Part shown: positions 32,219 through 43,300 of the stretch, piece after piece
Layout of the letters: each line of letters begins with the position of its first letter
How positions within the stretch are numbered: the stretch's first letter is position 1
DNA from: Azolla caroliniana
Lineage: Eukaryota > Polypodiophyta
Assembly: GCA_043228905.1 (NCBI GenBank)
Contig: JBHGNT010000016.1
Location: 13,826,001 to 13,890,000, forward strand
Length of the DNA stretch: 64,000 bases
Direction: 5' to 3'
Notes under the pieces: model-generated
What the model was told of the DNA's origin: nothing
Databases searched by the model: none
Seen by the model: the letters and a program-made list of their open reading frames with translations, nothing else
Position numbers and translations under genes: made by a program

Positions 32219-32637
32219 TGGTTCGAATTCTTCCTCTGTTGTCTATTGTTCGGGATCGGAATGTGTGTGCGTTGTGCGTCGGGTCGCTCTTTTGTGCTTC
32301 TGCGCCTGTGTGTAGGAAAATTCGTAAAAAGTAAGTCCTTCGCAGGCCTATGTCTTATATAGTGGCTTTTGCCTCGAGCCGCCCTTTTTCGTTTCCCGTG
32401 CATGTTTATCTCCCGCCATAATTAGTATGTCCTTTCTTGCTTGCCGCGTGTGAGTAATCCCTCGTATGTCGGTGCCCACGTTCCATGCTTTAAATAGCAA
32501 GTACGCGCACGTCCTCCTTTACTGCATGGCGCCTCTTCGTTGCATGGTGGCGCTCCCACCTCTTGTGATCTCCCCATCATTACTATGATTTTTTATTATT
32601 ATTTATTTATTTATTTATTTATTTTGTTTGGACCACG
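32219..32637. other. Spacer between Ty3 B pol and the extra ORF
   Basis: About 420 bases without a convincing gene, containing a (TTTA)n run near 32,597-32,625. On the minus strand it holds a TATATAAGAC-like word (about 32,350) upstream of the extra ORF, which could act as a leader or promoter for it; this is speculative. Confidence 0.4.
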
Positions 32638-35600
32638 TCATTTTCTGGTCCCCCCCGGTTTGTTCGGGTCGGTTCGCGCTGATACCGGATCCTTCTGTCG
32701 GTTTTCCGGGATAGTCTTTGTCAGTATCGGTGTCCGTTCTTCCTTGGTCCGGATATCTGCAGCAGCGTCTGTCGGTGTCGGTTCTTCCTCGGTCCGGATA
32801 TCTGCAGCAGCGTCTGTCGGTGTCGGTTCCTCATTGTGCCGGATTTCTGGGTTTTGCTTCAACGGGTTGGCTGGCATATTTCCCTTATACGGCTTTAGCC
32901 GAAACCCATTTGCCCATTTACCGATGACTTCTCCAAACAACGTGCCGAGCTGATACGACCCATTGTACTCCTTGGTGATCCAGAACGGTCCGGTCCACCG
33001 AAACCGCAACTTTCCCGGCATGTTCCCCATCCGTGTTTGGAACAGTAGTACCGGTTTCCCGACTTCGAACTCCTTTTCGTTGCCACGCCGGTGTCGGTCC
33101 ACGAAAGCTTTTCTCCTCCTTTGCTCCAGTTCGAGTTGTAGTAAGCTGGCTATTCGGTTTTCTTCTAATTCCAACAACGTCGCCAACCGTATTCGTTCGG
33201 ACTCCTTCTCACTTAAGCGCTCCTTTACCTGTATCCGTAAGCTAGGGATCTGGAACTCTACCGGCATGACCGCTTCTAAACCGAATGCTAGTCGGAACGG
33301 GGTTGTCCGGATGCTCGTTTTGTACGTTGTTCGGTACGCCCATAGCGCGCTCTGCAATTTCGTATCCCAGTCGGTTCGGTTCTCGTTGACGATTTTTCGT
33401 AGGATGTTCTGCAGAGTTTTGTTCGTTGATTCCTCTAGTCCATTGGCTTGAGGGTAGTAGGGAGTACTCCTTTTATGTACCACCACGTAAAATGACGTCA
33501 GGCTTTCTACTACCTGCCCGAGAAAGTGTCCTCCTTGGTCACTTATAACCTCGATCGGGCATCCATACCGGCACCATATGCATTCGTACAGGAACTTTGC
33601 CGTGGACGCGGCCGTGTTGTCTCGTAAGGGCTTCACTTCTACCCATTTGGTGCAGTAGTCGGTCGCCACTATGACATACCGATTTCCGGTTCGCATTGTC
33701 GGTGGCTTGAAGAGACCGACAAAGTCCAAGCCCCACTTTTGAAACGATTCCAATGGCAAGACCGGGTGGTGTGGCATCCGGGCATGCTCCGTGGGTTCGC
33801 CCAGTCGTTGACACAAATCGCATTCTCTGCTATACTTCACGGCATCTTTTAGGGTGGTGGGCCACCACAGTCCGCTCTGCCATATTTTCCGAGCGGTTGC
33901 GTCGCCGGCATAATGCCCGCCGGCAATTCCACAGTGGGCTTCCCTGAGGATTAGATCCTTCTCATCGCTCCGCATTGCTCGTCTCCAGATGCCATCTGCC
34001 CCCTTGTGATAGAGGGTGTCTCCAACCAAGCAGAAATGTCTGCTTCTTACTGCTACCCTTTTCCTTTCATCGCGGTCCATGTACTCCGGGGGTACTCCGG
34101 TGCTCGGGAACTGATGCATCTCAGTTATCCACGTGTCTTCATCGGCTACCGTTGCATCCGTTGCCGGTTTCGTCGTGATCCGGAACAACTCGGCGTCGGG
34201 GAACTCATCCTGGACGCCATCCCCTGCTTCTCCGGATTCGAGTCTGCTTAGGTAGTCCGCTACCGCATGCTGCGCCCCGGGTCGGTGGAAAATGTCGAAT
34301 TCAAATTCCTGTAATAGCAATGTCCATCGTGCAATTTTTCCCGTCAGGGATGCCTTCGAGACCAGGTAGAGTAGTGCCGAATGGTCGACATGGAAGGAAA
34401 ACTTCCTTCCTAGCAGATAGTGCCTGTACTTTGTGACACTATACACCATTCCTAATGCCTCGCGTTCCGTCGTAGAGTAGTTCTGTTCGGCTTTTGAGAG
34501 TTTCCGGCTTGCGTAGTACACCGGTCGGTACCATTTCGGCTCCGTGAGTTGCATCAGAATGCGGCCGATTGCTACGTCCGACGCGTCGACGAAGACGTGA
34601 AAGCTTTTACTCCAATCCGGCGGTTGCACCACCGGAGCTTGCGACAGCATAACCTTCAACTCTTGGTAGGCTTCCTCCTCCGTCTCCGCCCATAGGAAGG
34701 GTACCCTGTCTACAGCGGTATGCAATGGTGTAGCCAAGTCTGCGAGGTGCCGTATCATCCGGCTATGCCACCTTATTTGGCCCAGGAACCGGCTTAAAGC
34801 CTTTGCGTTATTTGGTGCTGGTGCCTCGAGAATTGCCTTTACTTTATCCGGATTCACCGCGATTCCTTCCTTACTCACCACATGCCCTAGTAAGTTGCCG
34901 CTTGCCACTCCAAAGATGCACTTGGCCGGGTTCAGACTCAACCGGTACTCGCGGCACTTCTCCAAGCACAGCCGGAGGTGATCGAGATGCTCTCCGTGCC
35001 GGCTGTAGACCGCGAAATCGTCAAGGAAGACCTGCATAAAACCGGGGATATATTCCCCGAAAATTTCCATTATTATCCTTTGAAAGGTTGCTGGAGCCGT
35101 CTTTAGTCCGAACATCATCACGACCGCGACGAACACTCCCCATTCCGTAACGAACGCTGTCTTCTCCTGGTCGGCCGGGTTCATTCTTATTTGGTTGTAG
35201 CCGCTAAATCCATCCAGGAAGCTGTAAACTTCGTGGCCGGCTACCGCATCTAACACCCCGTCCGTAAATGGTAGTGGAAACGCATCGGTCACTGTTGCGG
35301 CATTTAGTTTGCGGTAGTCCACGCATACCCGGATTTTGCCGTTCTTTTTCGGGACCACCACTATCGGACTCAGCTAGGTTGCCTGCTTGACCGGTCGAAT
35401 AAATCCGACCCGGAGGAGCTTATCAATCTCCTCCTTCACCTTCGCCACATAATTCGGATTCATCCGGTACCTGCGTTGAGCGATCGGTTTCGCGTCCGTA
35501 CTTAGGTGAATTTGGTGCTGATAGAGCTGGGGGTTCAGCCCTCGCATGTCTTCGTATGACCACGCGAACACATCCTTGAAATCTGTTAATAATGCTACCA

Positions 35601-38568
35601 TTGCCTTCTTTTCTTCCTTCGGCAATTCCTTTGCGACGTTTACCGGTCGGGGCTTGTCTGTTGTGCCGAGGTCCACCTCCTCTAGTTGGGATGCTTTTAC
35701 CCTTTGGGATATCGTCATTTCCCTCTCTAGGGATTCCTGCGCTTGTCGCAGTTCCCAGATCGCCGCTTGGTCCGGTTCGTCCGGCGTCGTGATGTACGGT
35801 TCTACTGCCGCCGTGATATCCACCTCAAATAGTGGGACGATTCGTGGGTGTTCCTCGAGATACCTCTCGACTTCCTCATTCGGTAATCCCTCCAACATGT
35901 TGATGCTTTCCACATACAATGGAGTTGCTTCCTTACTGGCGATCACCCGTGGTTGCGTCGTTACTCGTACCTTTGTTTTCCCTCGCCGGAATGTGATCAT
36001 GTTCTTTTGCCAGTTCTGCTTGATATGCGCCGTTCGCAGCCATGGTCGTCCTAGCAGTAGGGGGTACGCGCCTTGTACATTCAGTTGCAGCACCACGGCC
36101 GATATCCGGAATACGTGGCCTCCGATCGTTACTTCCAAATCCCGAATAAGCCCGGTCGGTCAGACTGAGCTGGTATCCGCCATGCGTAACCAGAAGGGGC
36201 ATGGTTCCCATTCCCGGATGCCCAGGTTATCGCAGGTATGTCGGCTGATGACATTTACCCCGGAGCCTCCGTCAATAATCGTTCCAGCAATTTCCTTTCC
36301 TTTCACGATTGTCGTGATCGCCGGGCTACTTGTATCGACCACCGCTGGTCCTTCCTCCGGGTTGGAGAAGAATGCCGGTGCTGGCGTCGGCTTCGGTTTG
36401 TTCACGGATGCCTGTAAGTCTGCCGTAAACCGTGGCACCAACTGCAGTAGTCGTGCTAACGGCAGCACGATTTGACAGTCCTATAGCGCTTGCCACGTCG
36501 GGTTTTCTCCTGGCTATATGCTTTCTTCGTCTTTTGGCATATTTTGGTCTCTTACTTCTGCCGCATTCTGTTCATTGGCCTCCTTGATCCATTGCGCCGC
36601 TTGTTTTCTGATTGCCTCCTGGGCTTCCCACTCGGCGGTCTTTCCCTTTGACCGGGTTGTGACCTGCTGTACTTCTGTTATTTCGGCTGTAACCATGTTG
36701 ACTGCCGGCTGCTTGTCATTGGTTTTTCTTGGGCATTGGTTACTATAATGGCCCTCCTTATGGCAGTAATAACAGTACACCTTGTGACTGTTGCTCGTTT
36801 CTCCTTTGTCCCCGGTTTGGAGGGTGGGTATACTTCGGCGGTCGTCTTCGGTTTTTCGGTTATCCGGTACCGATACCGGGTTGTCATTCCTTGCTGCCTC
36901 CCGACGTTCCTCTCTTCGGAAAAATCCACGCTTCTGATTCCGTCGGAAATTTCGGTTCCCTTGTCGCCTCTCTTCTCTGCGTCATTCGTATTCCGGGGAT
37001 TCGTCTCGGTCGTACCGGTCCCGGGGGTAGCTATCTCTGCGTTTCTCCTCTCGGTCATAGTTATCGCGTCTTCTATCAGTGTATCTGTTACCGCGTTCGC
37101 GTTGGTAGCGGTCGTCTCTCCGGAATCGATCCTCATCCTGGTTCTGATTGCGCGGTTCTATGTGTCGAACCGGTGCTGCCTGCCGATTTAACAGGTTATA
37201 TTCGCATCGGTCCGTTGTATGGGCTCGAGAGTTGCAGATCATACATTGTGTCCGCAGGGTGCAGTCTACCGTTGAGTGGCCCGAATTTAGGCATGTTGTG
37301 CATTGTAAGGCCTGTTGGAACCTCAGGTCTTCCTCCTTCGGGAGTGCCCGGTGTAACATCCCCATCGACAAGAAGGAGCTAGTCTTGTCCATTTCTAAGA
37401 CCCGATCAATAACTTGGTCCATTGTGCTGGTGCGGAAATCAAGGACTCCGCACATTGTTCGAAGTGGCTCTTTCAGCGCGGCCAAAAAGACTGCTTCGGC
37501 TTCGTCTTCGTCTTCGGGTGGTGCTCTCGTCAGTTGGCTGTGCAGGGTCTGAAACCGAATGATGAATTGTGGCACAATCTCGTTCTCTTCCTGCCGGGTG
37601 GTGTAGAACTGCCCGACCAATTCCCTTTGCCCAACTTGTCTGTGAAAAAGCCTGAGGAATTTGTCCTTCAAGGCATCGAATGTGGCAAAGCTACCCGGTA
37701 AGTGCTTTGCGTGCCATCGGGCCGCTGGTCCTTCTAAGGTCATGCCGAATTCGGCGACTTTGGATCGTTCGGCTTCGGGCTCCGTCAGCCTTTGGGAGAC
37801 ATGGTTGGCTTCCCATGTTTGGAGGAATGCGTACACGTGTGCCTCCGCGTCGGGCTCATCCCGGTACTTTGGGTATGGGTACGGCATCGTGTCGTCCAAC
37901 TGACTCTCCTGCTTTCTCCGATGTCTGTCCGCTGTTGGCGTCAGTGTGAGAACCTTTGGTTCCTCTGCGGTTGGTGCCAATATCCGCTCCTTCAGTTCCT
38001 CCGCGGGTGTTGCCGGTGTCCGGTCCTTTGGTTCCTCCGCGGGTGTTGTCGGTATTTGCTCCTTCGGTTCCTTCGCGGGTGTTGTCGATATCCGCTCCTT
38101 CGGTTCCTTCGCGGGTGTTGTCGGTATCCGGTCAGCCTCCCTCGGCGATTGCCGGTCACCAAACTCCAAGGTTATTTCTTCCTCTGGCTCCGGTGTTACT
38201 GAGTCTTCCGACCCCTCTTGCCCCGGGTCGTTTGGTGTGTCATGGTTGCTTTTATACCGGGACGCAACGCTTCCGTCGCTTTCCGACTCCGCCTCAAGTG
38301 TTGCGAATGCTTCCAAGTCCCCGTCGCCCCCGGCGAACATCTGTAGTATCATTTCCGCCTCTTGCAGGCTTGTTATGCTACTGCCTTCGTCGAGGACTTG
38401 CAGAACCCGGAACTGCAGTGCTTCTTCTGCGACTCTCCGAAGAGTTCTGGAGAATGACCGATCTCGCCGGATCTCGTCGACAACTTGCTGCAGGGCTTCC
38501 CGTCGTTGCTCTCGTTCGGTGTATCGTCTCCCTCGTTCGGTGATGTGGTCGTCGTTTGGTCTAGACAT
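32638..38568 (-). pseudogene. Ty3 B gag-pol polyprotein, single frame with five-six stops
   Basis: From ATG 38,568 to 32,638 all parts share one frame (about 1,975 codons). Gag has a 12-residue TTPA-EPK-RI repeat (about 38,130-37,940), a capsid region and two zinc knuckles (CTTCLNSGHSTVDC, CMICNSRAHTTDRC); a third knuckle, CYYCHKEGHYSNQC, is encoded near 36,778-36,739. Protease has IIDGGSGVNVIS (about 36,270). RT has FLDGFSGYNQIRM and FLDDFAVYS; RNase H has FHVFVDASDVAIG; integrase has WGLDFVGLF, VISDQGGHF and NGLEESTN; the C-terminus has a duplicated TPTDAAADIRT repeat. Stops lie at 36,982 (TGA), 36,514 (TAG), 36,481 (TAG), 36,160 (TGA) and 35,374 (TAG, a W codon in the copy at 8528). All are G:C-to-A:T changes, so the element was recently open. 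The last 907 codons are uninterrupted. Confidence 0.9.
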
Positions 38569-38620
38569 CCATCCCCCGGTTGTCCTCTGCACTTTGCAGG
38601 AATCGTGGTCGCCAAAATAG

Positions 38621-39009
38621 TGTTGTCTGCCTGGCCGGACTAGCCTCAACACAGGTGTCTATCCGACACTTCTCCAAAGGGGTGGTAAGGATTGGATGCT
38701 AGGTTACACGCGTAAGATGATTACACTAAGCACAAACAGTAAAACAATACAAAGATACAGATAAACACGCAATAATTCTATTTGTATTACTTCTGTAAAC
38801 CCTTTACAAATCATCGGATCCTTTTATAGGCATCCGACAAGGTTACAATCGGTGCGCTTAGGCAACCGGCATCCGAATCGGTCCGGATCCGAATCGGTAC
38901 AACTGTACCGGATCCGTCCCTCCGAATAATAATTATACTATTATTTACTTCCTATTATCCGATCCGACTCCGCCTTCACACTTGTCCTTGCTCTTCTGAC
39001 CGGTCAACA
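38621..39009 (-). repeat. 5' LTR of Ty3 B (389 bp)
   Basis: Matches 28,883-29,246 with about 12 substitutions and a 25-bp insertion that duplicates the GGTCCGGATCC neighbourhood (about 38,890-38,915). TATAAAAGG on the minus strand near 38,822. Confidence 0.9.
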
Positions 39010-39279
39010 AGTAGCTACAACCACTCTCTGTTGTAACCGCTGTCTGGCGAAGATCGCGAGCACGAGGTTGTTGCCTCTGAGCCTCCACTTTGTATTTCCT
39101 CTCATATAGTGATAGTTGGAGTCCGTGGGCTCCCGTGGTTTTTCCCTATTAGGGTTTTCCACGTAAACATCATGTGTCATTTCTATGTTCTCTCTTTAGT
39201 TCCCATTTCTATGTTCTCCATTCTCATCGAAGTGTTCAAGACTCGGTTGTGGCCGATCAATATTCCGCATTTTTTCTCA
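39010..39279 (+). repeat. 3' LTR of copia A, second part
   Basis: Continues the LTR broken at 28,882, ending near TTTCTCA/CA at 39,279-39,283. It aligns with the promoter-distal half of the copia D LTR (CTCTGTTGTAACCG, GTTGGAGTCCGTGGGCTCCC, GTGTTCAAGACTCGGTTGTGGCC). Directly beyond it lies the broken DUF7869-like gene. Confidence 0.82.
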
Positions 39280-39283
39280 ACAT

Positions 39284-39728
39284 AACCAACATACCAATGT
39301 GTAACTCATGTAGATTGCCTTGCCACCTCTCCTCTCCAGCATGTGATAATCTTGGTACCACGTAAATATCTCTTTGTCGTGGACGAACAAGATTATTCAA
39401 TTCAAGATTATCTGGTGGTTGTACAGGAGTCGTGCTTTCCATTGATGGGCCACCAAGTTCCCATTCAAATGGATTTTGTAGTGGCCAATACCCTGTAAAG
39501 TGGTTATCTAATATTGTATATTGATGATTAAAGATGGCATCCCACCAATCCACATCCTGATCACCAGCGTACTTTGTGGTTCGCTCAATATTTTTCTATT
39601 TTTCCTCAAGGCACCACATCCAATATATCTTTTGCTCTTCAATTGAACTACCAACAGCCAATCTTTTATGGTCATCATAGGGCATTTGCTCAGAACCATA
39701 GATTACTACATCTGGGAAATGCAATAAG
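39284..39728 (-). pseudogene. 3' part of the DUF7869-like gene, separated by copia B
   Basis: Minus-strand continuation of the gene at 44,950-46,728 on the other side of copia B; the target duplication ATAAG (39,724-39,728 / 44,950-44,954) marks the break inside coding sequence. Recognisable blocks include GCALRKNRK/WMWCLEE-like sequence, WWDAIFNHQYTILDN and RDIYVVPRLSHAGEERWQGN. A TAG about 45 codons after the break and frame changes show it was damaged. The gene's end is cut by the copia A LTR at about 39,283. Confidence 0.7.
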
Positions 39729-40331
39729 TGTTGGGATTACGGTCCCTTCGGATGGGATGGTCGGATGTCGGAGATGAATGCCGACAAGCCCGGTTGCGGT
39801 TTCGGAACCGGATGATGAAGACCCCGACTTCGGAGCCGGATGACGAATGTACCCGGAGAGAGATCCGGATGCGGGGACATATCTGTGAATATGTTTGCCA
39901 AGGGCCCTTGAGGCTATAGTTGTAAATAGCCCCAAAGTCATATGTGTATAAATATGACTTAGGGCAAACAGTTTTAAATGAGCTACTCATTTTTCTGTTT
40001 TTCCACTCAAGAGGAGTGAAGAGAGAGCAGCCGTGAGAGAGATAGAGCGTGAGAGAGGAAGAGGTCGACGCCTCTGTGTATTTCCGCCGCCTATGGCGAG
40101 GACAGCGAGCTCAAGGTCGTCGCCTTGCAGCTCGCCATTGTATATTTCTCTGTGCATAGTTTTGGTTTGGAGTCTTGTACTCCCGTGGTTTTTCCCGTAC
40201 AGGGTTTTCCACGTTAAATCGTGTGTCCACTCTATTTTTTCGCATTTCCCATTTTCTGCAACAACGATTCGTGTGTTTCCTTGGTTGTGGCCGAGAGGTG
40301 AAATAATCGTAGGAGACGTTTATTTCCATCA
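39729..40331 (+). repeat. 5' LTR of copia B (603 bp)
   Basis: TG...CA; TATA box TATAAATA at 39,947-39,954. It carries GAGGAG where the other LTR has GAG (3-bp indel), and C/T and A/G differences near 39,969 and 40,093. Confidence 0.96.
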
Positions 40332-40334
40332 ATT

Positions 40335-40346
40335 TGGTATCAGAGC
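40335..40346 (+). other. Primer-binding site, initiator tRNA-Met
   Basis: TGGTATCAGAGC, complementary to the 3' end of plant initiator tRNA-Met, starts three bases after the LTR. It is the standard minus-strand primer site of plant copia elements. Confidence 0.93.
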
Positions 40347-40361
40347 GAGCTGCTGCAGAAA

Positions 40362-43300
40362 ATGGAAGGCGGCGGCAGCGGGCAGCCGGGGATCATGGTG
40401 CTGAATGCGCAGAATTACGCCGACTGGAAGATCAAGATGGAGGATCTTCTGATTGTTCGGGACCTGTACGAACCGATTGACAGGTCGGAAATACCGAAGG
40501 GGGTACTTGAGTCGGAATGGAGGCTTCTGAACCGGAAAGCCGTTGCAACCATTCGGCAATACGTCGACGTGAGCGTTCTACAACATGTGGCGAATGACAC
40601 CAACGCATATGAGATGTGGCGGAAGCTGTCGGGCCTCTACGAGAGGAAGAATGCGTTGAACCGGACCTCCCTGATGAGGAAGATAGTGAACCTCAAGTAC
40701 CGGGACGGCGAGAGTATGGTGGAACACGTAAGCACGTTCATGGGATTCGTGAACCAGCTTGCGGCGATCAAGTTCCCGTTGGAGGATGCAATGCAAGCCA
40801 TCATTCTGATGTGTACATTGCCGGAAAGCTGGGAGAACTTGGTGGTGACTCTCAGCACCTCTTGCACCGAAGATAACTTGTCCCTACAAACGGTAAAGAC
40901 AAGTATTTTGAACGAAGAAGCGAGTCGGAGAGATAAAGAACCGGCCTCCGATCCAAAGATGTTGTTTACCGAATCGGATCGGGGAAGACAACGGAACCGG
41001 AGTCCGCAAAGACGGGAGAAGTCGGGGACCCGGTCGCAGTCAAGAGGAAGGCCCACATGCTTCCACTGTGGGAAGCCGGGGGCCACGGACCGGAATGGTT
41101 CGGATCGGCGAGGGCAGGACCGGAAAGGAACGACGGCACTCGCGGCAAGCGAAGAGGAGATCATGCTCATCACCGAAGAAGGTGAACTAAACATTGCCGG
41201 CGATGAGACTACCTGGGTGGTCGATTCCGGAGCGTCGTTCCACCTGACCCCGGAAAGAAGATACTTCTCATCCTACACAGCCGGTGAGCATGGCTGTGTT
41301 CGGATGGGAAATGAAGGTACGTGCCGGATTGCCGGCATAGGAGACGTGTGGTTGACAACCCCGACCGGATGCAAAATGCTGCTGAAGGATGTCCGACACG
41401 TTCCGGAGGTTCAATTGAACCTGATTTCGGCCGGGAGGCTAGACGATGAAGGCTACACAGGTAGCATCCGGAACGGCGTAATGAAGTTCAGCAAGGGGAG
41501 CCTGATAGTGGATCGGGCCCGGAAAGTCAACACACTGTACCTGATGAATGCCCGGTTATGTCCGGAAGAGCTGAATGTGGCAGCCGACACTGCCGGTGAG
41601 CTGTGGCACAAAAGACTGTGCCACATGAGTGAGAAGGGGATGAAGAGGCTTGCAGAAGACAACCTTATTCCAGTGAAGCATGTGCACCTGGAGAAGTGCA
41701 CCGATTGCCTGGCCGGTAAGCAGAACCGAACCTCCTTCCACTCCAGGCCACCGACGAGACGTAGCGCACCATTGGAGTTGGTGCACACTGATGTGTGTCA
41801 GGTAGAAACGAAGTCACATGGCGGAGCCCAGTACTTCGTAACATTCATAGATGATCATAGCCGAAAACTGTGGACGGCACCGATGAAGACAAAGGACCAA
41901 GTGTTGTCCATCTTCAAAGAACTCCACGCGAGAGTGGAAAGAGAATCCGGCAAGAAGCTGAAAGCGATACGAGCGGATAACGGAGGGGAATACCGGGGGC
42001 AGTTCACGGAGTACTGTCGCTCGAAAGGAATCCGGCTCGAGTTTACTGTGCCGAAGATGCCGGAACTGAACGGGCTGGCCGAGAGGATGAACCGGACCAT
42101 AATGGAGAGGGTCCGGAGTATGCTGGCGCATGCGGAATTACCCAAGGGGTTTTGGGCTGAGGCGATGTCGACGGCGACATACGTGATAAACAGATCACCC
42201 TCAGTACCTTTGGACGGAGACACGCCGCAGAGAGTGTGGACCGGTAGGGAAGTATCCTACTGGCATCTGAAGGTGTTCGGGTGTCTCGCATACGTGCATG
42301 TGGCAAAGGACCGGAGAGGAAAGCTAGATCCAAAGACCCGGCCATGCATATTCCTCGGTTACGGCGACGACGAGTTCGGCTACCGAGTATGGGACCCGGT
42401 CGACAAGAAGATATTCAGGAGTCGAGACATCATCTTCATGGAGGACAAGACACTCGCCGACTGGGAGTCGGAGAAGAAGATGAAGAGCTCAAAGTCGACC
42501 GGTGAGGATCAACTCTACGAGGAGCAGTCCCGACCGGCAAGGGACCGGTTAGCACTCGAGGATCCGGCCGAAGACGGTGAAGAAACAGAACCGGCCGAAG
42601 AAGATGAAAATGATACCGGAACCGGCCCCGATCCCGAAATGGATTCGGATGAAGAAGAATCGGAAGAACTGGTTACCGAAGCTCCGGAACGGAGATATCC
42701 TCTAAGAGAGAGAAGGGCCCCCCGGAGATTTCCGGAACCAGAGCACGTGCTGCTAACCAACGAAGGGGAGCCAGAGAGCTTTGAAGAAGCAAAGCATGAC
42801 ACCCAGAGCCGCAGGTGGTTGAGTGCCATGCAGGACGAGATGGATTCCCTGCATGAGAACCACACATATGAACTTGTGGAGTTGCCGAAAGGAAAGCGGG
42901 CACTTCGAAACAAGTGGGTGTTCAAGCTGAAACCGGGAGATGCCGGAAACCCCCCGAGATACAAAGCCAGGATCGTGGTGAAGGGGTTTCAGCAGAAGAA
43001 GGGCGTCGACTTCGACGAGATATTTGCCCCGGTAGTAAAGATGACCTCCATCCGGACGGTGCTGAGCATAGCGGCAAGCATGGACCTCGAGGTAGAACAG
43101 ATGGACGTGAAGACGGCATTCCTTCATGGCGACCTCGAAGAAGAGATTTACATGCAGCAACCCGAAGGATTCGAGAAGAAAGGGAAGGAGCACCTGGTAT
43201 GCCGGTTGAAGAAGAGCCTTTACGGACTGAAGCAGGCTCCCCGGCAATGGTACCGGAAGTTCGACTCCTTCATGACCGACGAAGGGTACCTCAAAACGCA

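Larger units (their letters stand above)
28883..39009 (-). mobile_element. Full-length Ty3/gypsy element B (10.1 kb) with extra 3' ORF, TSD AGTAG
   Basis: LTRs at 28,883-29,246 (364 bp) and 38,621-39,009 (389 bp; a 25-bp insertion explains the difference) differ at about 12 aligned positions, nearly all transitions. The 5-bp duplication AGTAG is perfect (28,878-28,882, 39,010-39,014). On the minus strand: 5' LTR, primer-site position (TATTTTGGCGACCAC, about 38,606-38,620), gag-pol in one frame broken by stops, a ~420-bp spacer, a ~970-codon extra reading frame in another frame, a short GGCAC..GTGCC hairpin where a polypurine tract is expected, and the 3' LTR. It inserted into the copia A LTR. 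Confidence 0.93.

Noticed and set aside
28883-39009. Active autonomous Ty3 B
   Set aside because: Five or six stops in gag-pol and about 12 LTR differences; inactive in its present form.
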